NCBI GenBank assembly: GCA_021774435.1
Contig: JAJFJB010000168.1
Location: 1 to 36,567 of the forward strand
Direction of reading: 5' to 3'
Length of the DNA stretch: 36,567 nucleotides
Origin: Alphaproteobacteria bacterium
GTDB lineage: Bacteria > Pseudomonadota > Alphaproteobacteria > UBA8366 > GCA-2717185
Below the pieces are notes generated by a model, which worked only from the letters and a program-made list of their open reading frames with translations, did no database searches and was not told where the DNA came from. The position numbers and the translations under genes were made by a program. Shown here piece after piece: positions 1 through 7,789 of the stretch; position 1 is the stretch's first letter; each line of letters begins with the position of its first letter.

Positions 1-120
1 CGGCTCTGGTTCGGGCTCCGGCTCTGGTTCGGGCTCCGGCTCTGGTTCGGGCTCCGGCTCTGGTTCGGGCTCCGGCTCTGGTTCGGGCTCCGGCTCTGGT
101 TCGGGTTCCGGCTCTGGTTC
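1..120. repeat. 18-bp tandem repeat encoding Glu-Pro dipeptides
   Basis: The unit cggctctggttcgggctc is repeated head to tail from the left edge: five identical copies, one copy with a single change, and a final 12-base partial. Read on the minus strand each unit gives three Glu-Pro pairs inside the PopZ-like spacer. The array may continue beyond the window. The near-identity of the copies suggests recent expansion by slippage. Confidence 0.95.
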
Positions 121-246
121 AGCGGCAGCTTCGGCAGCTTCTTCCGACTCGCCTTCTTCCCCTTCTTCGCCATCCTCCGAAATAATTTTCCGAATGGAGG
201 CAAGAATTTCCTCCATCGACGGTTCTTGGCCCGCGTCGTCGCTCAT
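1..246 (-). CDS. popZ: PopZ-like polar organising protein (DUF2497 family), N-terminal part only
   Basis: The first 82 codons are visible; the rest lies beyond the left edge. The N-terminus carries the PopZ signature EPSMEEILASIRKIIS at about residues 8-23. An acidic stretch follows, then a long run of Glu-Pro dipeptides. In the known family the N-terminal helix recruits partners, the Pro/Glu-rich middle is a disordered spacer, and a C-terminal region (not visible) drives assembly of a matrix at the cell pole that tethers the chromosome origin region. The ATG at 244-246 fixes the start. It lies downstream of tolC on the same strand, 91 bp away, an arrangement I recall from other alphaproteobacteria. 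The Glu-Pro run comes from an 18-bp tandem repeat and may vary in length between strains. Confidence 0.85.
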   Translation of the reverse strand, partial: MSDDAGQEPSMEEILASIRKIISEDGEEGEEGESEEAAEAAAEPEPEPEPEPEPEPEPEPEPEPEPEPEPEPEPEPEPEPEP

Positions 247-337
247 CTTTCGCCCTTCCCGTCCAGCACGTCAAACAGCTGATCCAAACCCTCACCATTT
301 TGGTAATCAGCGGGGATTACTGTTGCTCGCTCGCCAG

Positions 338-1777
338 CTATTTCTTCGGCCCTTGTTGTTTCGCCGGTTTTGACGCCGCCCGTTTTGCCGGCTCTTCGTC
401 ATAACCCCACAGTTTATCGCGAACATTCAAATAGTGTTGTTTTTGATCATACAATCCAACCGGCAACGCCATCTCACGCGCCGTGAGCCTCCCGACCGCA
501 GCAAGCAACCCATAACTGGCGACAATTGCATCCCGCTGATCCCTCACCAAGCTCACCTGCGCATCCAGCAACTCCTGCTCTGCATCCAACACATCAAGTA
601 CGGTTCTAGACCCAACGGCTGCTTCCTGTTCAACCCCTTCGAGGGCAATCTTTGCCGCCCGAACTTCCGCCTCGCGCGATTGAATACTCGCTCGCGCCGT
701 CAGCAACTGCTCGAAGCCACTTGCAGCATCTTCAATTGCCGCGCGTCTCGCTTCATCAAGTTGAAGCCTGTTTTCGCTGGCAAGCTGGATGGCTTCCCGA
801 ATCCGGCTTGAAACAGCGCCTTGCTGGTATATCGGAACCGTGAGCTCAGCGGTGACCTTTACATCATCGACAGTGCGGTCAGGTGTGCCTTCATTTCGGC
901 TGCGCGACGCGTCACCGACAAGGTCGACCGAGGGTAACAGCTCCGCTTTCACAGTTTCGGTGAACTCCCGCGCGGCACGTTCATCGAATTTAGCGCTAAT
1001 GACCGCGGGATTGCCCTCACGCGCCAAATCGACCGCTTCTGTAATTTCGGTGGGAAGCGATCCGGGATATCCCGGATTCGGCACATTGGTCGGCTTCACA
1101 CCGACAATTTGTTCAAAAAACGCGCGGCTGACTTCCAAGTCGCCTTCGGCCTGGATCCGCTCCGCCGTCGCCCGGGCAAGCCGAGACTCCGCTTGCGCCA
1201 CGTCGGTTCGCGTAACTTCACCAACATTGAACCGGTCGCGGGTTGCCTGCAATTGCCGAGACAAAACCTGCTCGTTGTTTATATTAAGTCTGAGAACCGC
1301 CTGTTCACGGAATACATTCATGTATGCGGTGGATGCATCCAACAGAACTTGCTGCTCAGTCGTCGCGAGACGTGCCCTTTCCGCACTCACTTCATGCTTT
1401 GCCTGCCTGATCTGCGCTTCCGTTTGCCCGCCTGCATAAATGTTTTGTGTGACTCGGAATCCGCCGGAATAAGTTGTCCGTGTATCATCGCCCGCACCGA
1501 ATCCGCCTGTATTATTGGTACGCCGCTGTAGTTTGGCGATATCAGCGGTAAACCGAACATCCGGACGCCAACCCGACAACGCTTGCGGCACACCTTCGTC
1601 GACCGACCGCAATCGGGCACGCTGCGCCTGTAATGTCGGATTGTTTTTATAGGCAAGCACAAGCGCTTCCGTTAGTTTCTGCGCCTCTGCTTTCCCAAGC
1701 TTTTGCGCCTCCGCCTTCTCAACTGAAAAAGCTGTAACCATTACCAGCAGTATGAAATAGACGGACGCCCGCCACAT
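338..1777 (-). CDS. tolC: TolC family outer-membrane efflux channel
   Basis: A 479-residue protein of the outer membrane efflux family, about the usual TolC length. In this family three subunits form a channel-tunnel across outer membrane and periplasm that serves type I secretion and drug efflux. I chose the ATG at 1775-1777 because it starts a classic signal peptide (hydrophobic core around residues 5-19, AEA cleavage box at 22-24) and has AAGGA about 8 bases upstream; the frame stays open for 41 codons further but without signal-peptide character. Two long helical repeats follow, rich in Ala, Glu, Gln and Arg, with family features such as NNPTL near the first helix and NVGEVTRTDVAQAE in the first repeat. 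The tail is basic (Lys/Ala/Pro). KAEAQKL is duplicated around the predicted cleavage site. It probably shares a transcript with the upstream methyltransferase gene. Confidence 0.92.
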   Translation of the reverse strand: MWRASVYFILLVMVTAFSVEKAEAQKLGKAEAQKLTEALVLAYKNNPTLQAQRARLRSVDEGVPQALSGWRPDVRFTADIAKLQRRTNNTGGFGAGDDTRTTYSGGFRVTQNIYAGGQTEAQIRQAKHEVSAERARLATTEQQVLLDASTAYMNVFREQAVLRLNINNEQVLSRQLQATRDRFNVGEVTRTDVAQAESRLARATAERIQAEGDLEVSRAFFEQIVGVKPTNVPNPGYPGSLPTEITEAVDLAREGNPAVISAKFDERAAREFTETVKAELLPSVDLVGDASRSRNEGTPDRTVDDVKVTAELTVPIYQQGAVSSRIREAIQLASENRLQLDEARRAAIEDAASGFEQLLTARASIQSREAEVRAAKIALEGVEQEAAVGSRTVLDVLDAEQELLDAQVSLVRDQRDAIVASYGLLAAVGRLTAREMALPVGLYDQKQHYLNVRDKLWGYDEEPAKRAASKPAKQQGPKK

Positions 1778-1920
1778 AATTCGTTCCTTTTCCGGTGCAG
1801 CCGGCAAACAATGCAGCCCCACCCTTACAATCTTGTTCAGCCTCGCACCGCAGAATTCTGCCAGAGTCTCGGCACAATACCATCGCGGAATAAACCACAA
1901 AATATTGTCATAAAACAGTA

Positions 1921-2574
1921 CTAAAACACAAAACCTGCCTCTTTTTCAAACTCTGGTAGCGTGGGGATTGCTGCGTCGAACAGCACTCTTTGCGATATGC
2001 CTGTGGCTGCACGTTGCACCAGAGTCGCTCGACCGACACCATTTTCACCGCCGACAACCGCTAACAATCGGCCACCTTCCGCCAGTTGATCTGTTAGGTT
2101 CTCAGAAATCGAACTTAGTCCGCCATTCATTAAGATGATGTTGAAAGGTCCCTGCTCCGGCAATCCATCGGCCAGGTTCCCCTCGACAACGACAATATTA
2201 TCCAACACTAAGTCTGAAAAAAGCTCCGTTGTCGACGCAGCGAGATCAGCATTGCTCTCCAACGCGAACACGGTATCGCATAACCTGGCAAGCACGGCCG
2301 CTGAGTATCCGATACCAGCCCCGACGACCAATGCCACGTCATCTGTTAGCGGCGCAGCGGCTTGAACGAGTCTTGCCAAAACAAGCGGTTCCATGAGGTA
2401 CCGGCCGGGCGCTATTTCAATATCTTCGTCGACATAGGCGATTGGCCGAAGCGCCTCGGGCAAAAACGACTCGCGCGGCAAGGATCCCATAACCGACAAT
2501 ACGGCCTCGTCTGTAACGCGGTTCGGACGAAGCTGGCTTTCCACCATGATACGGCGGGCCTCTTCGAAATTCAT
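1921..2574 (-). CDS. Protein-L-isoaspartate O-methyltransferase-like protein, TolC-linked subfamily
   Basis: A 217-residue protein with the Rossmann fold of PCMT-type SAM methyltransferases: RESFLPEALRPIAYVDEDI near residues 34-52 matches the family N-terminal region, and VVGAGIGYSAAVLARL is motif I for SAM binding. Canonical PCMT repairs isoaspartyl residues. Two points differ here: the usual tiSqP segment reads LMEP, so the conserved Ser is absent, and motif I is looser than GtGSGY. Repair activity is therefore uncertain; methylation of another substrate or a non-catalytic role is possible. The ATG at 2572-2574 has GAGGAG upstream. The frame extends 40 codons further with low-complexity basic sequence that I take as non-coding. 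It is followed by tolC on the same strand after 143 bp. Confidence 0.82.
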   Translation of the reverse strand: MNFEEARRIMVESQLRPNRVTDEAVLSVMGSLPRESFLPEALRPIAYVDEDIEIAPGRYLMEPLVLARLVQAAAPLTDDVALVVGAGIGYSAAVLARLCDTVFALESNADLAASTTELFSDLVLDNIVVVEGNLADGLPEQGPFNIILMNGGLSSISENLTDQLAEGGRLLAVVGGENGVGRATLVQRAATGISQRVLFDAAIPTLPEFEKEAGFVF

Positions 2575-2759
2575 CGAGCGAAGTCTCCTCGCAACTGCAA
2601 AAAAGCGGCGTTGCCGTTTAAGCCCGCCGCGCACTCCCAGTGATTTCCAATGTCCGATTGGAATCACAGGATACACCCCGCAGACGAACGGCACGGGTCT
2701 GTTATATCGCCAGCGGGTAACGATGACAATCCGGCGAACCGCACCAAACGTTCATCGAC

Positions 2760-2788
2760 TTGACCGCCTTGCAAGCCCGGCCTATATC
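2760..2788 (+). promoter_or_regulatory. Promoter of tRNA-Cys
   Basis: A -35 box TTGACC at 2760-2765 and a -10 box TATATC at 2783-2788 are separated by 17 bases. The expected transcription start is about 2795, a few bases before the mature tRNA. This is a housekeeping (sigma-70 type) promoter. Confidence 0.75.
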
Positions 2789-2799
2789 ACGCGCCGTGC

Positions 2800-2873
2800 G
2801 GTGCGATGGCCGAGTGGTTAGGCAGTGGATTGCAAATCCACGTACGCCGGTTCGATTCCGGCTCGCACCTCCA
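2800..2873 (+). tRNA. tRNA-Cys (GCA)
   Basis: A full cloverleaf can be drawn. The acceptor stem GGTGCGA (2800-2806) pairs with TCGCACC (2863-2869), the discriminator is T, and CCA is encoded (2871-2873). The anticodon stem GTGGA/TCCAC encloses the loop TTGCAAA, giving anticodon GCA for cysteine. The T arm has the usual GGTTCGATTCC core. Length is 74 bases with CCA. Confidence 0.97.
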
Positions 2874-2909
2874 CAAACCCGATGTGGTGAAAACCCGTGC
2901 GTCAGGTCT

Positions 2910-2937
2910 TTGCAAGGCCGCATGGGTCTGATATAAG
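2910..2937 (+). promoter_or_regulatory. Promoter of tRNA-Asn
   Basis: TTGCAA at 2910-2915 and TATAAG at 2932-2937 are separated by 16 bases, and the tRNA begins 15 bases after the -10 box. tRNA-Asn therefore seems to have its own promoter as well as possible read-through from tRNA-Cys, after which I see no terminator. Confidence 0.65.
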
Positions 2938-2951
2938 CCGCGCGCTACTGA

Positions 2952-3027
2952 TCCGCGGTAGCTCAGTTGGTAGAGCAGGTGGCTGTTAACCACCTTGTCG
3001 CAGGTTCGAGTCCTGCCCGCGGAGCCA
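2952..3027 (+). tRNA. tRNA-Asn (GTT)
   Basis: The acceptor stem TCCGCGG (2952-2958) pairs with CCGCGGA (3017-3023), the discriminator is G, and CCA is encoded (3025-3027). The anticodon stem GGTGG/CCACC encloses CTGTTAA, giving anticodon GTT for asparagine. The D loop (AGCTCAGTTGGTAGAGC) and T loop (GTTCGAGTC) are standard. Length is 76 bases. Confidence 0.97.
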
Positions 3028-3035
3028 AATTCTTC

Positions 3036-3069
3036 AAGGGGTTGCCGAAAATCCGGCAGCCCCTTTTTT
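3036..3069 (+). terminator. Rho-independent terminator after tRNA-Asn
   Basis: GGGGTTGCCG and CGGCAGCCCC form a 10-bp stem with one G-T wobble around a short A-rich loop. A run of six T follows directly. It ends the tRNA transcript before the aminotransferase gene. Confidence 0.9.
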
Positions 3070-3257
3070 ATTACCTGGGATAAGGTGACCGAACGGATCC
3101 GGGGCCGCCCCATATCGCCCACAGGCAAACTGACACGAAACTCGTACTTTTCTCGTAAGATCAGCTTTTGGCGAGAACGACCTCATCACCCATACGGTTC
3201 GCAAACAAAACGCTGTAATGTCATTAAGTGACAATCGAGATCGACCGGGAGACGTCA

Positions 3258-4376
3258 ATGGTCAGCCTGCCCGCAGACAAAACCGACTTCATTGGCTTGG
3301 AGGCAAAAGTTCATCTGGCAACGGGCGGCGAGCCGCCCCTGCTTCGCGCGCATCGCAAGTCGTTCGAATTGTTTGCGGCGCACAAAGCTGAAGGGATGGA
3401 CGGCTATCGCTCGCACTGGGCAATCGTTGATACCGTCCGTGAAAAACTCGCCAGTATGATTGGGCTGGACAGTGGCGACATTGCGTTGGTCGGCAATGCA
3501 TCGGAAGCAATTGCCAGGGTCATATCGAGCATAGCGTGGCAAGCTGGAGACAATGTCGTTGTATCGGAACTCGATTACGCGTCGGGACGGTTCGGGCTCG
3601 CGAACCTGCGCAATCTGGGCGTCGAGCTGCGTCTCGTTGCCGCCGACCGATGGACTATTGACGAGACCGCGATCGTTGCGGCCTGCGATGCGCGCACGCG
3701 TCTCGTCTATATCAGCCAGGTGAATGCCCTCACAGGACAACATTTGAACGTCAAGACTCTTGGCGACGCATTGGAGGGCTCGCCGACAGCACTGCTGAAC
3801 GATGCCAGCCATGCCCTTGGCGTCGTTCCCGTGGCAGGCCAATATTGCGATTTCGTCGCGAGCTGTTGCTACAAATTCGTACTTGGAATTCACGAGGGCA
3901 TTCTCGCGTGGAACCAGCACCGCCGGCCAGACTTTACCCCATCCGGGGTTGGGTGGCACGCCGCCGAGTCCGGCGCCGCCCCAGACACATTCGAACGCAA
4001 ACCGGACGCGCAGCGTGCCGAATACGGAAATGCGGGACATCTCGGTGCGTATCTGTTGGACACTTCGCTCGATTACCTTGCTTCATACGGCATCGATGCA
4101 ATCGCCAGCCACGCACGCAGCCTCAGCCAACGTCTGGTTGATGGATTTACATCCATGGACCTCGACATACTGTCGCCCACGAACCCAGAACAGCGCGCAG
4201 GGAATGCGGCATTTCACTGCCGTGACCCGGAAACGATTGTCCGTCAAGCGGCAGCGGACGGCATACTCGTTTGGGGAGACAACAACCGGATACGGGCCTC
4301 AGCCCATCTTTTCACAACTCAGTCAGACGTCGATTTGTTCCTCGAACGTCTGCCCTCCTACCTTCAATCAGCTTAA
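3258..4376 (+). CDS. Class V PLP-dependent aminotransferase / cysteine desulfurase-like protein
   Basis: A 372-residue fold-type I PLP enzyme of the class V group (cysteine desulfurase, isopenicillin N epimerase-like). The cofactor residues are visible: NDASHALG gives Asp182 for the pyridine nitrogen and His185, and CCYKFVLG gives the Schiff-base Lys206. The N-terminal GNASEAIARV matches the phosphate-binding segment. The substrate cannot be read from sequence. The ATG at 3258 has GGGAGA 7 bases upstream; a GTG ten codons earlier is less likely. It is monocistronic after the tRNA terminator, and its 3' end overlaps the convergent antiporter gene by 9 bp. The 230 bp before it contain the terminator and no other gene that I can see. 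Confidence 0.85.
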   Translation: MVSLPADKTDFIGLEAKVHLATGGEPPLLRAHRKSFELFAAHKAEGMDGYRSHWAIVDTVREKLASMIGLDSGDIALVGNASEAIARVISSIAWQAGDNVVVSELDYASGRFGLANLRNLGVELRLVAADRWTIDETAIVAACDARTRLVYISQVNALTGQHLNVKTLGDALEGSPTALLNDASHALGVVPVAGQYCDFVASCCYKFVLGIHEGILAWNQHRRPDFTPSGVGWHAAESGAAPDTFERKPDAQRAEYGNAGHLGAYLLDTSLDYLASYGIDAIASHARSLSQRLVDGFTSMDLDILSPTNPEQRAGNAAFHCRDPETIVRQAAADGILVWGDNNRIRASAHLFTTQSDVDLFLERLPSYLQSA

Positions 4377-6164
4377 CCCTGTCCGCCGTGCCGCATCGGC
4401 AGCTTCGTCCCTGGCGTCCTGCTCGAAGATCTGTTCCAGTTCCTTTTGCCATTCTTGCGACTGTACGGCGACCTGATCTTGGTCATGATAAATTACATGC
4501 TGTAACTCGAGGCGCTCTTCGTCGTGCGTTCGGAACGTCCGACGCGCCTTTTCCGCCTCTTGCGCCGGCAGCCCGACGAATGTGAGAAGATCTTCCGCTG
4601 CCTCCAGACTAGATGAAAAGGTCTCGCGATAAATGTCCGTTATGCCGAGATCCATCAGCTTAAAAACATGCTCGCGATTACGCGCCCGCGCCAAAACTCT
4701 CACATGCGGAAAATGTTGAACAAGCGTTTCCGCAGTGCGGATGGAAGCGTCGACATCGTCGATGGCGAGAACAAAGAAGGCCGCTTCGCCGACGCGGGCT
4801 GCGCGCAACAAGTCCGGCCGCGACGCATCACCATAATAAATCTTATTGCCGTACTTCCTTACAAAATCAACTTGTTCCGAACTGACCTCCAGCGCGGTAA
4901 AACCGATTTTCTTTGCTTGCAACAGTCGGCCGACAATCTGCCCAAAACGACCGAACCCGGCGATGATTACTTTGTTTTCGTCAACCACCGGCAACTCGAA
5001 ATCCTTTTCGGATGCCGCGTGACTGCCTAACGCGTGCTCCAGGATCAGAATAAGACCGGTCGTAAGTGCCATCGACAGTGTTACGACGAGGATCAATAAA
5101 TCCGATAGGGCTGCAGGCATGATTCCGGCGCCAACTGCAATGCCGAAGATAACGAAAGCAAATTCGCCGCCCTGCGCAATCGAAACGGCGAGATAAAAAC
5201 GGGATCTTACGTCGAGGCCAATGATCATACCGATGCCCAGAAGGACACTGAACTTGCAGGCCATTAGCGCAAAGACCAAACCAACAATCAGGCCATACTC
5301 CGTGAGAAGCAGGCCAAAATTGACGGACATGCCAACCGCCATGAAAAAAAGGCCCAGCAGCAGCCCCTTAAACGGCTCGATATTCACTTCCAGCGCATGA
5401 CGGAATTCTGAATCGGCGAGCAATACACCGGCCAGAAATGAGCCCAACGCCATGGACAGCCCGACACTTTCCATCAACAAGGCGACGCCAATGACGGTCA
5501 GCAGGGCCGTTGCCGTGAAAATTTCCCCGACGCCGGTGCGCGCGACCAACCGAAAGACATGCAGCAAGGCAAAATGGCCTACCAATATAACGGCGGCGAC
5601 TGTTCCGATAACTTTTACGAACGAGAGCAAAGACGGCGGTTCACTGGCACCGCCCAGTCCTGTGAGCAACGGCACCAACGCGATAATGGGGATCGCCGCC
5701 ATATCCTGAAACAGCAAGATGGAAAAAGCCGTTCTGCCATGCCGCGCCGTGAGTTCGCCTTTTTCGGACAGCACTTGCAGCGCAAAAGCTGTCGAGGAAA
5801 GGGATAAACCAAGACCGACGGTAATCGCGGTCTGCCAAGGCAAGCCCGCCAACCAGCAGACGATGCCGATCAACGCAGCGCTTAAGCCAACTTGCGCACC
5901 ACCCATACCAAATACCCCGTGTCGCATGGTCCACAACCGTGCGGGTTGGAGCTCAAGGCCGATGATGAAAAGCAAGAGGACGACGCCGAATTCCGAAAAG
6001 TGCAGTATGCTGTCAACATCGCCAACGACGGCCAGGCCCCAAGGTCCGATCAGTACACCCGCCGCCAAGTATCCCAAGACCGAACCGAAACCGAGCCGGC
6101 TAAAAACGGCAACAGCGACGACCGCAGCGGATAAAAAAATCGCGGATTGGCTTAGGAACGACAT
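4368..6164 (-). CDS. Kef/CPA2-type monovalent cation:proton antiporter with TrkA-N domain
   Basis: A 598-residue inner-membrane protein. Residues 1-380 form about 12 hydrophobic segments of the Na+/H+ exchanger fold, including LLLFIIGLEL (64-73) and the conserved FQD of LLFQDMAAIP (Asp154), which belongs to the ion-binding region. Residues about 397-520 form a TrkA-N (RCK) nucleotide-binding domain with GFGRFGQ at 403-409. The C-terminal 80 residues are charged. By family it exchanges K+ or Na+ for protons and is gated by ligand or nucleotide binding; glutathione regulation as in KefB/KefC is possible but not shown. The start ATG has only a weak ribosome site (AAGAGA). No ancillary KefF/KefG-like gene is adjacent. 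Confidence 0.9.
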   Translation of the reverse strand: MSFLSQSAIFLSAAVVAVAVFSRLGFGSVLGYLAAGVLIGPWGLAVVGDVDSILHFSEFGVVLLLFIIGLELQPARLWTMRHGVFGMGGAQVGLSAALIGIVCWLAGLPWQTAITVGLGLSLSSTAFALQVLSEKGELTARHGRTAFSILLFQDMAAIPIIALVPLLTGLGGASEPPSLLSFVKVIGTVAAVILVGHFALLHVFRLVARTGVGEIFTATALLTVIGVALLMESVGLSMALGSFLAGVLLADSEFRHALEVNIEPFKGLLLGLFFMAVGMSVNFGLLLTEYGLIVGLVFALMACKFSVLLGIGMIIGLDVRSRFYLAVSIAQGGEFAFVIFGIAVGAGIMPAALSDLLILVVTLSMALTTGLILILEHALGSHAASEKDFELPVVDENKVIIAGFGRFGQIVGRLLQAKKIGFTALEVSSEQVDFVRKYGNKIYYGDASRPDLLRAARVGEAAFFVLAIDDVDASIRTAETLVQHFPHVRVLARARNREHVFKLMDLGITDIYRETFSSSLEAAEDLLTFVGLPAQEAEKARRTFRTHDEERLELQHVIYHDQDQVAVQSQEWQKELEQIFEQDARDEAADAARRTGLS

Positions 6165-6258
6165 TTGCTGGTGTCTCTTAAATTAGAGGAAGGTCAGCGC
6201 TCGGGCGCCCGAATACCATGTATCCCGCCAGACAACCCCAAAATTAAGGGACAGTCGA

Positions 6259-6639
6259 TCAACGTGCCTTAGAGCGCTCGCGTGTCGCGATCCAGGCTTT
6301 CACACGCGTTTGCGCTTCGGTTACCTGTTCTTTCGTCATCTTTTGGGCAACGCCGTCACGTAATTGTTTGGCGATTGCCTTGTCCTGACGCGCGGCGAGG
6401 TCGAACCAAAAGTATGCTTGTACAAGATCTTTTGGGACACCTTTGCCCTGCACATAGTTGAAGCCAAGATTGTACTGCGCACCGGAATGACCAGCTTCCG
6501 CAAGTGGGCGCCACTCTCTGAGAGCTGTTTCATAATCACCCTTTTTATAGGCCGCCAATCCCTTTTTCAGGTCCTGGGCCACGACCGGCGCTGAAAATAG
6601 GAACAAACCGGTCAATATTATCAAACTCGAACGGCGCAC
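6259..6639 (-). CDS. Small secreted Sel1-repeat protein
   Basis: A 126-residue protein that begins with GTG at 6637-6639, with GGAG 6 bases upstream. A signal peptide covers residues 1-21, with cleavage likely after VVA. The segment AYKKGDYETALREWRPLAE is TPR-like, and AGHSGAQYNLGFNYVQGKGV followed by DLVQAYFWFDLAA is a full Sel1 repeat. Such repeats mediate protein-protein contacts, usually in the periplasm when a signal peptide is present. No enzymatic domain is visible. It lies 94 bp upstream of the antiporter gene on the same strand, so co-transcription is possible. Confidence 0.85.
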   Translation of the reverse strand: MRRSSLIILTGLFLFSAPVVAQDLKKGLAAYKKGDYETALREWRPLAEAGHSGAQYNLGFNYVQGKGVPKDLVQAYFWFDLAARQDKAIAKQLRDGVAQKMTKEQVTEAQTRVKAWIATRERSKAR

Positions 6640-6759
6640 AAAATTCTCCGTAAAGTTCTGTATCGCGCCAATGTTAGGAATTTTTCAATAAATTTAAACT
6701 GTTATTACAAGCGATGAGGTTTCTGGCGCAATTAGGCGCACAACACAGGGACAGGTTGC

Positions 6760-7689
6760 ATGGCGACCAAGAAACACCGCCTTATTACGCGAGCCGATTT
6801 TGACGGCGTCGTATGTGGCGGACTACTCCACGAACTCGATTTGATCGATGAAGTCGCGTTCGCAGAACCACGGGAAATGCAAGTTGGTACGTTTTCTGTC
6901 CGACCGACCGACATTACCGCAAATCTGCCTTATGTTTCGGGTGTCCACCACTGCTTCGACCATCACTCGAGCGAAGTTCAGCGCGTTGGTACACAAGAAA
7001 ACCTAACCATCGACCCGGCCGCTCCTTCTGCCGCCCGTGTCATTTATGAACATTACGGCGGAGCGGAAGCGTTTCCGAATGTTTCATCTGAATTGATAGA
7101 CGCGGTTGATAAAGCCGATTCCGCCCAATTCGATGAAGCGGAAATTTTATCTCCGGACGGCTGGGTACTTGTGAATTTTATACTCGACCCGCGCACCCGC
7201 CTCTCAAAAGTCGCTCCCTTCAATGTTTCAAACGACCAGTTTATGAAGGACATGATGGTTTACTGCCGCCATCATCCTGTCGAAGAAATCTTGAAGATCC
7301 CCGACGTCGCGGAACGTATCGGCGCATTTTGGACGAACGAAGAAGGCTACGAATTGCAATTGCGCCGACGGTCCCGCATATCCGGCAAGATCGCCGTTGT
7401 CGACTTCCGTGAAGAGAAACGGATATACGCGGGAAACCGGTTTACGGTTTATGCGCTATATCCAGAGTCCAATATATCGATCATGTTGCTGCCGAATTCG
7501 GATAAATCGACGGTGACGATTTCCGTTGGCAAGTCGATTATCAACAGAACGTCGAAAGTCGATATTGGAGCGCTCTTGTTGGACTATGACGGCGGAGGTC
7601 ACGCAGCCGCCGGCACTTGTCACGCGTCCAATGATCATGCCGACCGCATCGTCAAAGAACTGACCGAGAAGATCGAGAAAGTGGATTAA
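6760..7689 (+). CDS. DHH-family phosphoesterase (exopolyphosphatase-like)
   Basis: A 309-residue DHH/DHHA1 protein. The metal-binding motifs are TRADFDG (about 11-17), FDHHSS (about 66-71, the name-giving DHH) and DKADSAQF in the middle; the C-terminal DHHA1 domain has DYDGGGHAAAG. The family hydrolyses phosphodiester or phosphoanhydride bonds with Mn2+ and includes RecJ, NrnA and DHH exopolyphosphatases. The insertion between domains is unlike RecJ (also in this window), so a small-molecule or oligonucleotide substrate is more likely than processive DNA degradation. The ATG has GGGACAGG upstream. It is divergent from the Sel1 gene across a 120-bp AT-rich spacer that should hold both promoters. 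Confidence 0.85.
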   Translation: MATKKHRLITRADFDGVVCGGLLHELDLIDEVAFAEPREMQVGTFSVRPTDITANLPYVSGVHHCFDHHSSEVQRVGTQENLTIDPAAPSAARVIYEHYGGAEAFPNVSSELIDAVDKADSAQFDEAEILSPDGWVLVNFILDPRTRLSKVAPFNVSNDQFMKDMMVYCRHHPVEEILKIPDVAERIGAFWTNEEGYELQLRRRSRISGKIAVVDFREEKRIYAGNRFTVYALYPESNISIMLLPNSDKSTVTISVGKSIINRTSKVDIGALLLDYDGGGHAAAGTCHASNDHADRIVKELTEKIEKVD

Positions 7690-7739
7690 GTCGTTTCGGC
7701 GAGTTCGAAAGCCCGACATCGCTGCCCTTGATCTCCTAA

Positions 7740-7776
7740 CCCCCTAATCGCAGAATAAGCGGTGCAGATTATGGGG
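7740..7776 (+). promoter_or_regulatory. Inverted repeat just before the dioxygenase ribosome site
   Basis: The arms CCCCCTAATC (7740-7749) and GATTATGGGG (7767-7776) pair over 9 of 10 positions around a 17-base loop. The right arm ends directly beside the GAGGAG ribosome site of the TTG-started dioxygenase. It could be a DNA operator or an RNA hairpin affecting translation. No known motif is recognised. Confidence 0.35.
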
Positions 7777-7789
7777 TGAGGAGAAGCTG

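Noticed and set aside
1-120. CRISPR-like repeat array
   Set aside because: The repeats are contiguous without spacers, 18 bp long, and encode Glu-Pro within a recognisable PopZ-type protein.
2702-3128. Open frames across the tRNA-Cys and tRNA-Asn genes
   Set aside because: They read antisense through two perfect tRNAs and their promoters.
3255-4040. 261-codon open frame on the minus strand inside the class V aminotransferase
   Set aside because: The plus strand carries clear PLP-enzyme motifs throughout; the reverse frame shows no family features.
6201-6212. TCGGGCGCCCGA palindrome after the Sel1 gene as a terminator
   Set aside because: It is only 12 bp with no loop or T tract; I could not separate it from chance in GC-rich DNA.
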